DNA of 64,000 bases from Chryseobacterium sp. (GTDB lineage Bacteria; Bacteroidota; Bacteroidia; Flavobacteriales; Weeksellaceae), in NCBI GenBank assembly GCA_031286615.1, contig JAITUA010000015.1:615132-679131 (forward strand), given 5' to 3'. Positions within the stretch are counted from its first letter, which is position 1; each line of letters opens with the position of its first letter. Shown in pieces: positions 33,973 to 41,926 of the stretch. Below the pieces are notes generated by a model. That model searched no databases, was not told the DNA's origin, and saw nothing but the letters and a program-made list of their open reading frames with translations. Both the position numbers and the translations under genes were made by a program.

Positions 33973-34739
33973 TGAAAAAGGTAACGAAACTTTTACTGAA
34001 TAAAATTCCACGCCCTATGCTTATTAAAATGAGTATCTGGGCAAGACCGCTTATTTATCAGTTTTTCAAAGGAGATCAGTTTTATGACCCTATTGATGGA
34101 AGATCTTACAGAAAATTTCTTCCGTATGGATATGGAAAACAAAGAGAAAATGCCCTTTCTCCCGGAACTTTAAGTTTGGAGAGACACCGCCAGATGTGGC
34201 TGTATCTTCAGAATGAAACTGATTTTTTTATTAAGAATTATAAAGTTCTGCATATTGCTCCTGAACAGGAATTTTTAAGGAAATTCAAGAGAATGAGTAA
34301 CCTGAACTATATTTCGGCAGACTTATATTCTCCGATTGTAGATGTGAAGGCTGATATTCTGGATTTACCTTTTGAAGACGAAAGTTTTGATATTATTTTC
34401 TGTAACCACGTTCTGGAACATATCGAAGACGATGCCAAAGCAATGAGTGAATTGTACAGGGTAATGAAGCCCGGTGGATGGGGAATTCTTCAGGTTCCGA
34501 TGAAAAATTCATTGGAGAAAACCTATGAAGATTTTACCATTAAAGATCCGAAAGAACGCCAGAAACACTTCGGACAATACGATCACGTTCGATGGTACGG
34601 AATGGATTATTTCGACCGTTTAAGAAAAGCCGGCTTTGAAACAGATCCGAATTTCTATTCACAGAAATTCTCAGAAGAAGAAATTAAAAAATATGGGCTA
34701 AGACACAATGAAATCTTGCCTATAGTTTATAAAAAATAA
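33972..34739 (+). CDS. Class I SAM-dependent methyltransferase
   Basis: 255 residues, overlapping map by one base. The methyltransferase type 11 core spans about 90-190: VLHIAPEQEF (motif I, with APE in place of the usual GxG), ISADLYSP, ADILDLPFEDESFDIIFCNHVLEHI (blocks ADILDLPFEDESFD and CNHVLEHI) and MKPGGWGILQVPM. The N-terminal 60 residues contain RPMLIKMSIWARPLIYQFFKG, which may be a membrane-contact helix. Substrate unknown. Coupling to map suggests a housekeeping role, but this is only positional. Confidence 0.85.
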   Translation: MKKVTKLLLNKIPRPMLIKMSIWARPLIYQFFKGDQFYDPIDGRSYRKFLPYGYGKQRENALSPGTLSLERHRQMWLYLQNETDFFIKNYKVLHIAPEQEFLRKFKRMSNLNYISADLYSPIVDVKADILDLPFEDESFDIIFCNHVLEHIEDDAKAMSELYRVMKPGGWGILQVPMKNSLEKTYEDFTIKDPKERQKHFGQYDHVRWYGMDYFDRLRKAGFETDPNFYSQKFSEEEIKKYGLRHNEILPIVYKK

Positions 34740-34743
34740 AAGA

Positions 34744-34778
34744 AAACCCGTTTTCAATAATTGAAGACGGGTTTTTTA
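34744..34778. terminator. Bidirectional terminator between the methyltransferase gene and the T9SS protein gene
   Basis: Fifteen-base arms AAACCCGTTTTCAAT/ATTGAAGACGGGTTT with one mismatch, then TTTTTTATT on the plus strand and TTTCT-rich sequence on the minus strand. It lies between convergent genes. Confidence 0.85.
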
Positions 34779-34784
34779 TTTCTG

Positions 34785-35495
34785 TTACTCTTTTGTAAAA
34801 GGATATGATTTATAATTTTCCAAAACTAAAATATACTGGCCTTTTGGGAAATGGCTTGTGTCAATTGATATTGTAACATCATTTGTCATTGTTTCAAATA
34901 CCAGTTTCCCTGATAAGTCGTAAATCATAAGCGGAAGCCTTCTCTCAATATTCTCAATATGCAACACCTCTTTTACAGGATTAGGGTATGCTTTGAACGT
35001 TTTCTTAACTGCTTCACTTTCCCTGGTGCTTAATTGTGCGCTGTTATTATAATATATTTTGTTTCCTGAAGGATCTGTGATCGCCAGTGTCTTTAGATTA
35101 CCGTTCGTTGTAATCTGATAACTGTATATAGATGCATAAGCTGTCAAACCGTAAATATCACAGTTTTTCTGATCGTAAGCACGAACAGGTACTGCATTCC
35201 CTCCGTTATAATATAGAAGAGTACAAGAACTGGATGTTTTAATAAGATTATTAGTTCCGGGCATGATTCCAAAACTCATCATTGATGAATTGTAATATTT
35301 GGAATTAATAACATAGCTTGTCCCTCCCGCTGAATTGAAAGTCGTGGCTGGAACTCCATTGTCTATTAATGGAGTATTGGTTGTCTGGCCGCCGCTTGTT
35401 ACCATCTTGGAAATATACCAGTTGTTGGCAAGCAGCTCAGAAGTTTGCTGGGCTGTAAGTAAACTACCTGCTAAAAGGAATAATAATTTCTTCAT
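34785..35495 (-). CDS. Small secreted T9SS-sorted protein, lipocalin-like N-domain
   Basis: 236 residues. Signal peptide MKKLLFLLAGSLLTAQ, then about 140 residues with LLANNWYISKMVTSGG, TLLYYNGGNAVPVR and NGNLKTLAITDPSGNKIYY. This strand pattern resembles lipocalin-like or META-type heat-shock domains found in flavobacterial secreted proteins. The last about 75 residues (KAYPNPVKEVLHIEN, MIYDLSGKLVFE, FPKGQYILVLEN) are a type A T9SS sorting domain. Function unknown. It shares a bidirectional terminator with the methyltransferase gene. Confidence 0.75.
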   Translation of the reverse strand: MKKLLFLLAGSLLTAQQTSELLANNWYISKMVTSGGQTTNTPLIDNGVPATTFNSAGGTSYVINSKYYNSSMMSFGIMPGTNNLIKTSSSCTLLYYNGGNAVPVRAYDQKNCDIYGLTAYASIYSYQITTNGNLKTLAITDPSGNKIYYNNSAQLSTRESEAVKKTFKAYPNPVKEVLHIENIERRLPLMIYDLSGKLVFETMTNDVTISIDTSHFPKGQYILVLENYKSYPFTKE

Positions 35496-35583
35496 AGTTA
35501 AAAGTTTCCCGTAAAGATATAAAAAGAATTCATTCCTGCTTTTCTGTTTATCAGGATCATAAAATTAAAATTCAGAACGAAAA

Positions 35584-35610
35584 AAACCGTCCTCATTACG
35601 AAGACGGTTT
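35584..35610 (-). terminator. Terminator of the SMR exporter gene
   Basis: Stem AAACCGTC/GACGGTTT with a broken inner helix; on the minus strand the T-run TTTTTT follows. Confidence 0.7.
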
Positions 35611-35643
35611 CATTTTTAAATATTGATAGAAGTTTATGCTTTT

Positions 35644-35976
35644 TTAGTGTGATGAAGACACTGCTTTCAAGCCTACTACAGAGCCAATAAGCGTTACAAT
35701 AAAGAAAACTCTCCAAAAACTTACAGGGTCCTTAAAGAAGATAATTCCCATTAAAGCAGTTCCTACCGCTCCAATTCCCGTCCATACAGCATAAGCAGTA
35801 CCAATAGGTAAGGTTTGGGTCGCTTTAATCAATAAAACCATACTGATGGTCATCGTTATCAGGAAACCGGCATACCACAGGTACATCTCAGTTCCTGATG
35901 TTTCTTTTGCCTTTCCCAGACATGATGCGAAGGCAACTTCAAATAATCCCGCGATAACTAATATTAACCAATTCAT
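35644..35976 (-). CDS. SMR-family small exporter (Gdx/SugE-like)
   Basis: 110 residues with four transmembrane helices. Helix 1 carries the essential Glu in IAGLFEVAFASCLGKAKE. Helix 3 reads LPIGTAYAVWTGIGAVGTALMGI, whose AVWTGIGAVGT pattern is shared by guanidinium exporters (Gdx/SugE) and by EmrE-type drug pumps. It works as an antiparallel dimer driven by protons. The spacing around helix 1 looks closer to Gdx/SugE, but I cannot separate the two with certainty. No guanidine riboswitch is recognisable upstream. A Crp/Fnr regulator gene lies 238 bases upstream on the same strand. Confidence 0.85.
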   Translation of the reverse strand: MNWLILVIAGLFEVAFASCLGKAKETSGTEMYLWYAGFLITMTISMVLLIKATQTLPIGTAYAVWTGIGAVGTALMGIIFFKDPVSFWRVFFIVTLIGSVVGLKAVSSSH

Positions 35977-36098
35977 TTTTTAAATTTTTCTACGGCAAAG
36001 TTCAGAATTTAACAGGAGAAAAAATTTTACAATTGTTAAAAAATGAAAAGAAGATGGAGGATGGAAGGATGAAACTGGAAGTAAATCTGACACTATAT

Positions 36099-36163
36099 CA
36101 ATAGGAGTGGACTTTAGTCCGCTCTCAAGAATACAAAATAGCTCCTTTGGCTTTAGCCAAAAC
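36099..36163. repeat. Dispersed repeat, diverged copy C
   Basis: Begins CAATAGGAGTGGACTTTAGT and ends TTGGCTTTAGCCAAAAC, matching both ends of the repeats at 16444 and 22258 but lacking the middle GAGC..GACGAAGGAAGCC block. Confidence 0.6.
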
Positions 36164-36214
36164 ATAAATTAAAAATTATAGAATTTTAAATCTTTCAATC
36201 CTTCAATTTTCAAT

Positions 36215-36778
36215 CTACTTGATTTCCGCCCGTATCCTGCTCAAACTTACTTGCGTAATCCCAAGGTACGATGCAATATATCCCAGCTGAACCCTTTTCA
36301 GAAGCTCAGGCTGATAGGCCATAATATCTTTATAGCGTTCCAAAGATGTTTTGAACTGTCTGGAAATAATCAGTTCTTCAGATTTTATCATCTCGGCTTC
36401 TGCCAGTTTTCGGCCCCAGTTGGCAATATGAATATCTTCATTGAACAGTTTTCTGAGGCTTTCTGTTTCCATTCTGTAAAGATCACAGTCTTCCAGTAAT
36501 TCGATGCTTTCATAGCCGGGTTTGTCCTCCACATAACTTTTCATAGAAAGGATGCATTGTCCTTCACTACCGAACCAGAAGGTAATATCATTATCAGCAG
36601 TTGAAGAATAGGCACGCGCAATCCCTTTACGGATAAAATAAAGATAAGGAACCACTTTATCAGCTTCCATCAGGCAGAACCCTTTAGGATGTGAAACTTC
36701 GGTGATATGCTCTTTTAAACTGTTTTTTGATGCTTCAGGAAGAAGGTAAACCTTGTCAAGAATCTGGTCTATATTCAT
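36215..36778 (-). CDS. Crp/Fnr-family transcription regulator
   Basis: 187 residues. Cyclic-nucleotide-binding-type beta barrel (about 20-110: PYLYFIRKGIARAYSS, ESIELLEDCDLYRMETE) followed by an effector helix and a compact C-terminal HTH, VQLGYIASYLGITQVSLSRIRAEIK. The barrel lacks the conserved phosphate-binding RGE..AEL of cAMP receptors and the Cys cluster of Fnr. This is the short Bacteroidota type in which the ligand is usually unknown. It might control the SMR exporter downstream (positional guess). Confidence 0.85.
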   Translation of the reverse strand: MNIDQILDKVYLLPEASKNSLKEHITEVSHPKGFCLMEADKVVPYLYFIRKGIARAYSSTADNDITFWFGSEGQCILSMKSYVEDKPGYESIELLEDCDLYRMETESLRKLFNEDIHIANWGRKLAEAEMIKSEELIISRQFKTSLERYKDIMAYQPELLKRVQLGYIASYLGITQVSLSRIRAEIK

Positions 36779-36966
36779 AAAGATGAATTCTAATATTCAA
36801 AAATATCAGTTTTAAGTAATGCAATACAAAATTATTTTATGGTTTTTACAGAAAAACATAGTAATATAATTTTTTTAAGTTCTTTTATTAACTGAATGTA
36901 AAACCAAATAACTCTCTTTTTTCTTTTAAAAATTAAGATTAACCGTAAAGACCAATTTTGTTTTAG

Positions 36967-36974
36967 TAACTTTG
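36967..36974 (+). promoter_or_regulatory. Promoter -7 box of era
   Basis: TAACTTTG, exact TAnnTTTG, 20 bases before the era ATG. Confidence 0.55.
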
Positions 36975-36994
36975 CAGTTCGTAATATTATTTTT

Positions 36995-37870
36995 ATGCAC
37001 AAAGCTGGATTTGTAAATATAGTTGGAAAGCCCAATGCGGGAAAATCGACCTTACTCAACCAATTAATGGGAGAGAAGTTGGCGATTGTGACGCAGAAAG
37101 CTCAGACAACCCGCCACAGAATTTTTGGTATTTATAATGAAGATGACCTTCAGATTGTATTTTCCGATACTCCGGGAGTATTGGATCCAAAATACGGATT
37201 GCAGGAAAAAATGATGGATTTTGTAAAAGACTCTTTGCAGGATGCCGATGTTTTCCTGTTTATTGTAGACGTTACCGATAAAGCGGAACCATCAGAATTT
37301 TTAATTGATAAACTGAATAAAATCCCTGTACCTGTACTCCTTTTATTAAATAAAGTAGACCAGACCGATCAGGCCGGACTTGAAAAATTAGTAGAAGACT
37401 GGCACAACAGAATTCCAAAAGCTGAAATTTTACCTATTTCTGCTTTGAATGCCTTCAATACAGAAGTTATTTTACCTAAAATAAAATCTTTACTTCCTGA
37501 AAATCCTCCTTACTACGATAAAGATCAGTACACAGATAAACCCGAAAGGTTCTTTGTAAATGAAGCAATACGTGAGAAAATTCTTTTGAACTATGATAAA
37601 GAAATTCCATACTCGGTAGAAGTAGTGACTGAACAGTTCAAGGAGAAAGAAGGAATTATTTTTATAGACTCAATTATTTATGTAGAAAGAGATACTCAGA
37701 AAGGAATTATTATCGGCCATAAAGGTGAAGCTATCAAGAAAGTAGGAACTGAAGCAAGATTAGACCTGGAAAAGTTTTTCACCAAAAAAATTCATTTAAA
37801 CTTATTTGTGAAAGTGAAAAAAGACTGGAGAAAGAACGACAGAGATCTTAAAAATTTCGGTTACAGATAA
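36995..37870 (+). CDS. era: GTPase Era
   Basis: 291 residues, normal Era length. It is a GTPase that assists 16S rRNA maturation and 30S assembly. G1 is GKPNAGKS (residues 11-18), switch region QTTRHRIFG, G3 DTPG, G4 LNKVDQTD and G5 SALN. The C-terminal KH domain (about 200-291) has the GxxG-type loop in IIGHKGEAIKKVG. Cytoplasmic and membrane-associated. Possibly followed by doxX as a separate unit, since a candidate promoter lies between. Confidence 0.97.
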   Translation: MHKAGFVNIVGKPNAGKSTLLNQLMGEKLAIVTQKAQTTRHRIFGIYNEDDLQIVFSDTPGVLDPKYGLQEKMMDFVKDSLQDADVFLFIVDVTDKAEPSEFLIDKLNKIPVPVLLLLNKVDQTDQAGLEKLVEDWHNRIPKAEILPISALNAFNTEVILPKIKSLLPENPPYYDKDQYTDKPERFFVNEAIREKILLNYDKEIPYSVEVVTEQFKEKEGIIFIDSIIYVERDTQKGIIIGHKGEAIKKVGTEARLDLEKFFTKKIHLNLFVKVKKDWRKNDRDLKNFGYR

Positions 37871-37891
37871 ACTAAAATAGCCGGAATCCCG

Positions 37892-37919
37892 TTGTATTAA
37901 AAGATTTTTATTACCTTAG
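37892..37919 (+). promoter_or_regulatory. Candidate promoter of the DoxX-family gene
   Basis: TTG (37892-37894), 17 bases, then TACCTTAG (37912-37919, one base off TAnnTTTG), 17 bases before the start. Confidence 0.4.
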
Positions 37920-37936
37920 TATAAATTTTTTAGTAA

Positions 37937-38365
37937 ATGAACTATAATAATTCAAATTGGAGCTCAATACCTAAAGATGTTATTTTATTAGCTGTGAGAG
38001 TATTTGTTGGTTTTGCAATGCTGTCTCATGGCTTTCCAAAACTTCAGATGCTGTTGGCAGGCGGTAAAATCGAGTTTTTCGATTTTATGGGACTTGGCCC
38101 TCAGATCTCTCTGATTCTTACGGTTTTTGCTGAATTTGTTTGTTCAATACTACTTATATTAGGGCTTTTTACAAGAGTTTCCTTAGGTTTTCTGATCTTT
38201 ACCATGATTATTGCTGCTTTTGCAGTACATGGAGCAGATCCTTTTGAGAAAAGAGAAATGGCACTTGTCTATCTTTCCGTTTATCTTTTACTCATGGTAA
38301 TAGGAGCCGGGAAAGTTTCGGTAGATCATATGATTGAAAGACGAAAAAGGGCTTCAGACTGGTAA
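37937..38365 (+). CDS. DoxX-family membrane protein
   Basis: 142 residues with four predicted transmembrane helices: LLAVRVFVGFAMLSHGFPKL, ISLILTVFAEFVCSILLILG, LGFLIFTMIIAAFAVHG and MALVYLSVYLLLMVIGAG. The first-helix R...HG and second-helix AEF..ILL..G pattern is DoxX/YphA. The family includes membrane subunits linked to quinol oxidation and oxidative stress, but most members are uncharacterised. Inner membrane. Terminated by a strong hairpin shared with the convergent peptide gene. Confidence 0.85.
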   Translation: MNYNNSNWSSIPKDVILLAVRVFVGFAMLSHGFPKLQMLLAGGKIEFFDFMGLGPQISLILTVFAEFVCSILLILGLFTRVSLGFLIFTMIIAAFAVHGADPFEKREMALVYLSVYLLLMVIGAGKVSVDHMIERRKRASDW

Positions 38366-38386
38366 TCTTATAAGAATATAAAATAT

Positions 38387-38422
38387 GAAAGGCACTTCAA
38401 CATGAAGTGCCTTTCTTGTTTT
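38387..38422. terminator. Strong bidirectional terminator after doxX
   Basis: Perfect 13-bp stem GAAAGGCACTTCA/TGAAGTGCCTTTC, loop ACA, then TTGTTTTTT. It also lies at the 3 prime end of the minus-strand peptide gene. Confidence 0.88.
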
Positions 38423-38575
38423 TTAAGGTCTGCAATTTGGCAAACAATCCCAGATAGGAGCACCGCTTGGAGTTTTACCTACTCTGCAAGCCATGTATCC
38501 CGGATCACATAATGGAGCACTTCCTCCTTTAATTGTTTTCAAATTGCTCTTTGATAATTTTCTTAAATTTTTCAT
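38423..38575 (-). CDS. Double-glycine-leader peptide (bacteriocin-like), 50 residues
   Basis: A 50-codon gene with ATG at 38575 and TAA at 38423. The N-terminal leader MKNLRKLSKSNLKTIKGG is the classic leader of Bacteroidota GG-type peptide precursors: it starts MKNL, has L-x-x-x-L spacing and ends GG at residues 17-18. The predicted core of 32 residues (SAPLCDPGYMACRV to WDCLPNCRP) has four Cys, enough for two disulfides or thioethers, with several Gly and Pro. A peptidase-containing ABC exporter would cleave after GG; none is in the window. It ends at the doxX terminator and diverges from the S9 peptidase gene. Role (bacteriocin, signal or modified natural product) unknown. Confidence 0.75.
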   Translation of the reverse strand: MKNLRKLSKSNLKTIKGGSAPLCDPGYMACRVGKTPSGAPIWDCLPNCRP

Positions 38576-38693
38576 ATTATTTTAATTTGTAAGATAAAAG
38601 TAATGAAAAAATAAATATGACACCAAAAAGAGTCTTATTTTTTAATGTTAGAAATTTGTTAAAATTCACTACATTCGTAGAAAATGAATTTAT

Positions 38694-41096
38694 ATGAAGA
38701 TAAAACTGACTATTTGCCTATTGGCATTTCTCAATTTTTATGATGCACAGGAAAATATTACCTATCAGAAACCTTCTGCTGAAATTTTAAAACTTGCAGA
38801 TTATCAAAGACCTCCAAGTGTTCTGATGAACAGCAAAAAAGACTGGGTAGTTTTTACTTATCGTCCAACATATAAAACACTGGAAGATCTCAGCCAGAAT
38901 GAAATGAAACTGGGGGGGCTTAGAATCAATCCGGTTACTAATATTTCAAGCAGTATGACCTACTCAAATAATCTGAAGATCAGGAAGATCAATGATAAAA
39001 ATGAGATTCAGGTAAAAAATCTGCCTTCCAATCCAAAAATTGCATACGTTTCGTTTTCTCCGGATGAGAAGAAACTGGCTTTTACCAATACAACGGGTAA
39101 AGGGGTAGAGCTTTGGGTTGTAGACATGGAAACTGCTTCTGCCAAAAAAATTACAGCTGATAATCTGAATGCCAACTTAGGTATGCCTTATTTATGGTAC
39201 AATGATTCTCAGAGCTTTCTGATCAGAACACTTCCACAAAACAGACCTGCTCTTATAGATGCAGCCAAAGATCTTCCGACAGGCCCGATTGTTTCAACAG
39301 CAGATGGTAAAGTTTCTCAAAACAGAACGTATCAGGATCTTTTGAAAAACCCTCAGGACGAAAAAAACTTCGAAACTCTTACAGCTTCTGAAATCTACAA
39401 TGTAGATCTTACAGGAAGTCTTAAGAAAGTGAAAGATCAGGATATGTATGCCGGCTTGAGTTTTTCTCCGGACGGAAATTATCTTATGGCTACAACAATT
39501 AAAAAGCCGTTTTCTTATATTGTTCCGCTCAACAGATTTCCATCTACAACAGTGATATATGATATGAAAGGAAATGCTGTAAAAACAGTAAACGAAGTTC
39601 CTTTGAATGAAATAATGCCGAAAGGATTCTCATCGGTAAGAACCGGAAAAAGAGATATGGGATGGAGAAGTGATGCTCCTGCTACGCTTACCTTTGCCGA
39701 AGCTTTGGACGGAGGAGATCAGTCTAAAACAGCAGACTACAGAGACGAGATATTTACCTGGGAAGCACCATTTACAGCAGCTCCGAAATCATTTTTCAAA
39801 ACAAAACAAAGATATGACGATGTAGTATGGACTAATGATCATTATGCCATTGTTTCTGAAGGCTGGTATGACACAAGAAATACAAAATCTTATCTGATAG
39901 ATACAAACAACGGAGAATCTAAAGTTTTCGATGACAGAAATTATCAGGATGTTTACAGTGATCCAGGAAATTTCAACACAACGAAAAACCAGTATGGGAG
40001 ATATGTAATTGATATGAAAGGAGGAAAAGCTTATCTGATCGGAGATGGATTTACCAAAGACGGACAGCATCCTTTTATTGATGAAATGGACGTGAAATCA
40101 CTGAAAAAGAAAAGACTTTATACCTCTAATATCAAAAACGGTAAAGAAGAGATCATTGATATTCTTAATGCTTCAAAGGGAGAAATTCTTACGACTCAAC
40201 AGTCACCGAGCCTTTATCCTAATTATTTCAAAAAGAATATTAAATCTAATAAAGCAGAAGCGGTAACTACCTTTGCCAATCCTTTTGAAAGTATCAAAGA
40301 CGTTTACAAAGAAGTGATTACTTACAAGAGAAATGACGGTGTTACTTTAACGGGAACGCTTTATCTTCCTGCTAATTACGACAGAAAAGCGAAAAAAGAG
40401 AAGCTTCCGTTGCTAATCTGGGCTTATCCTACTGAATATAAAGATAAAAATACAGCAGGACAGAATACCCAAAACCCGAACGACTTTACATTCCCGTATT
40501 ACGGATCTTTTGTATACTGGACAACCAAAGGATATGCAGTTCTGGATGATGCAGCCTTCCCTATTATTGGCGAAGGAAAAACAGAACCTAATGATACTTT
40601 CATTCCTCAGTTGGTAGCAAATGCAGCAGCAGCAATTGATGCAGTAGATCATCTTGGATATATTGACAGAAAGAAAGTGGCTGTAGGAGGGCACTCTTAC
40701 GGTGCTTTTATGACAGCAAACCTTTTGACGCATTCAAACCTTTTTGCTTGTGGTATTGCGAGAAGTGGGGCATATAACAGAACGTTGACACCATTCGGGT
40801 TTCAGAGTGAACAGAGAAATTACTGGGATATTCCGGAGATCTACAATACAATGTCTCCATTCATGAATGCTGATAAAATGAAAACACCGCTTCTTCTGAT
40901 TCATGGTGATGCAGATAACAACCCGGGAACTTTCACCTTACAAACTGAAAGATACTTCCAGGCTTTGAAAAATCTTGGTGCTCCGGTAAAAATGGTTCTT
41001 CTTCCAAAAGAAGCTCATGGATATCAGGCTAAAGAAAATATCTTACACCTTTTATGGGAGCAGGATCAGTTCCTTGAAAAGTGTTTGAAGAAATAA
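38694..41096 (+). CDS. S9-family prolyl oligopeptidase/glutamyl endopeptidase-like
   Basis: 800 residues. Signal peptide ends at NFYDAQ, so periplasmic or secreted. About 60-530 is a beta-propeller (YVSFSPDEKKLAFTN, LSFSPDGNYLMATT), then the alpha/beta-hydrolase catalytic domain. Triad: Ser668 in VGGHSYGAFMT, Asp739 in HGDADNNPGT, His775 in KEAHGYQ. The sequence around FACGIARSGAYNRTLTPFGFQ is that of the S9D group, whose plant member cleaves after Glu. It degrades peptides for nutrition. No T9SS tail. Monocistronic, with its own terminator. It diverges from the GG-leader peptide gene across 118 bases. Confidence 0.9.
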   Translation: MKIKLTICLLAFLNFYDAQENITYQKPSAEILKLADYQRPPSVLMNSKKDWVVFTYRPTYKTLEDLSQNEMKLGGLRINPVTNISSSMTYSNNLKIRKINDKNEIQVKNLPSNPKIAYVSFSPDEKKLAFTNTTGKGVELWVVDMETASAKKITADNLNANLGMPYLWYNDSQSFLIRTLPQNRPALIDAAKDLPTGPIVSTADGKVSQNRTYQDLLKNPQDEKNFETLTASEIYNVDLTGSLKKVKDQDMYAGLSFSPDGNYLMATTIKKPFSYIVPLNRFPSTTVIYDMKGNAVKTVNEVPLNEIMPKGFSSVRTGKRDMGWRSDAPATLTFAEALDGGDQSKTADYRDEIFTWEAPFTAAPKSFFKTKQRYDDVVWTNDHYAIVSEGWYDTRNTKSYLIDTNNGESKVFDDRNYQDVYSDPGNFNTTKNQYGRYVIDMKGGKAYLIGDGFTKDGQHPFIDEMDVKSLKKKRLYTSNIKNGKEEIIDILNASKGEILTTQQSPSLYPNYFKKNIKSNKAEAVTTFANPFESIKDVYKEVITYKRNDGVTLTGTLYLPANYDRKAKKEKLPLLIWAYPTEYKDKNTAGQNTQNPNDFTFPYYGSFVYWTTKGYAVLDDAAFPIIGEGKTEPNDTFIPQLVANAAAAIDAVDHLGYIDRKKVAVGGHSYGAFMTANLLTHSNLFACGIARSGAYNRTLTPFGFQSEQRNYWDIPEIYNTMSPFMNADKMKTPLLLIHGDADNNPGTFTLQTERYFQALKNLGAPVKMVLLPKEAHGYQAKENILHLLWEQDQFLEKCLKK

Positions 41097-41108
41097 TAAT
41101 TCACATCA

Positions 41109-41139
41109 AAACCCGTTCAAATCTGAACGGGTTTTTTAT
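41109..41139 (+). terminator. Terminator of the S9 peptidase gene
   Basis: Perfect 11-bp stem AAACCCGTTCA/TGAACGGGTTT, loop AATC, followed by TTTTATT. Confidence 0.88.
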
Positions 41140-41165
41140 TTAAAAACTATAACCATTATTCCTCA

Positions 41166-41894
41166 ATGAAAAAAATAATCTTATTGTTAATGATTTCCGG
41201 TTTGTGCTATGGGCAATTATCTCCCGAAGTAAATAAATTATATCAGGAGCTGTCAAAAAGCAAACAGGTTGAATCTAAAAATATAGATTTTGACGGGCAT
41301 GAAAGTGTATTCTATAACATTCATACAGAAATAAGCACTATAGCAACGGAGCAGGAATTGGAATATATTGCTTTTAATGGCGGAACTGTTGCAAAGAGTT
41401 ATATTTCAAATATTTTGTTTTCCAGAAAATCGAAATCAATTGAAAAAATATTTAAGAAGTACTTAGAATCCAACGACTCTCTTGTAGTGAAGTCCGGATG
41501 TATAAGGCATAATTCTTTTTTGGCAGATGAAATTTATAAAAATGTTGCAGCTGAAAAATATAATATAAATAATGTTAGTAATTATAAAAAATGGAAAGAT
41601 AGCCTTATCCACAGTAAAAAAGATTTAAATAATATTGACCTGATGTTCATGGAATCTGCTGAAGTAAAAACCCTGTGGAAACATGAGGAAATAGATTCTC
41701 TGCGTTGTAAACTGGATGAAATAGTTTTGGATAATAAAGAATCTCCCAAAAGTATTGTTGAACTGATCTGTTCGTATTATTTATATGAAAAAATAAAAAT
41801 TCCTTATTATGAAAAAATCATATATTTTGAAAAAAAATATAATTCTGAATATATTAAAGATTACATGATTTTTTGTAGAAATAAACTAAACTAA
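41166..41894 (+). CDS. Secreted protein of unknown function
   Basis: 242 residues with a signal peptide (MKKIILLLMISGLCYGQ). The mature part is mostly helical and rich in Lys, Asn, Ile and Tyr (ELEYIAFNGGTVAKSYISNILF, KSIEKIFKKYLESND), a little like HEAT/TPR-type repeats, with no catalytic motif. Codon use is more AT-rich than its neighbours, which can mean a recently acquired or fast-evolving gene. It lies alone between two terminators. I do not recognise a family. Confidence 0.7.
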   Translation: MKKIILLLMISGLCYGQLSPEVNKLYQELSKSKQVESKNIDFDGHESVFYNIHTEISTIATEQELEYIAFNGGTVAKSYISNILFSRKSKSIEKIFKKYLESNDSLVVKSGCIRHNSFLADEIYKNVAAEKYNINNVSNYKKWKDSLIHSKKDLNNIDLMFMESAEVKTLWKHEEIDSLRCKLDEIVLDNKESPKSIVELICSYYLYEKIKIPYYEKIIYFEKKYNSEYIKDYMIFCRNKLN

Positions 41895-41902
41895 TAAAAA
41901 AA

Positions 41903-41922
41903 CTCGTCCTAAGCAGGACGAG
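41903..41922 (-). terminator. Terminator of the HAD hydrolase gene
   Basis: Perfect 8-bp stem CTCGTCCT/AGGACGAG, loop AAGC; on the minus strand TTTTTTATTAG follows. It also serves the convergent unknown gene. Confidence 0.82.
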
Positions 41923-41926
41923 ACAT

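Noticed and set aside
35977-36098. Guanidine riboswitch upstream of the SMR exporter gene
   Set aside because: The gap is short and AT-rich; I could not find the conserved ACGG-type loops of the known guanidine riboswitch classes.
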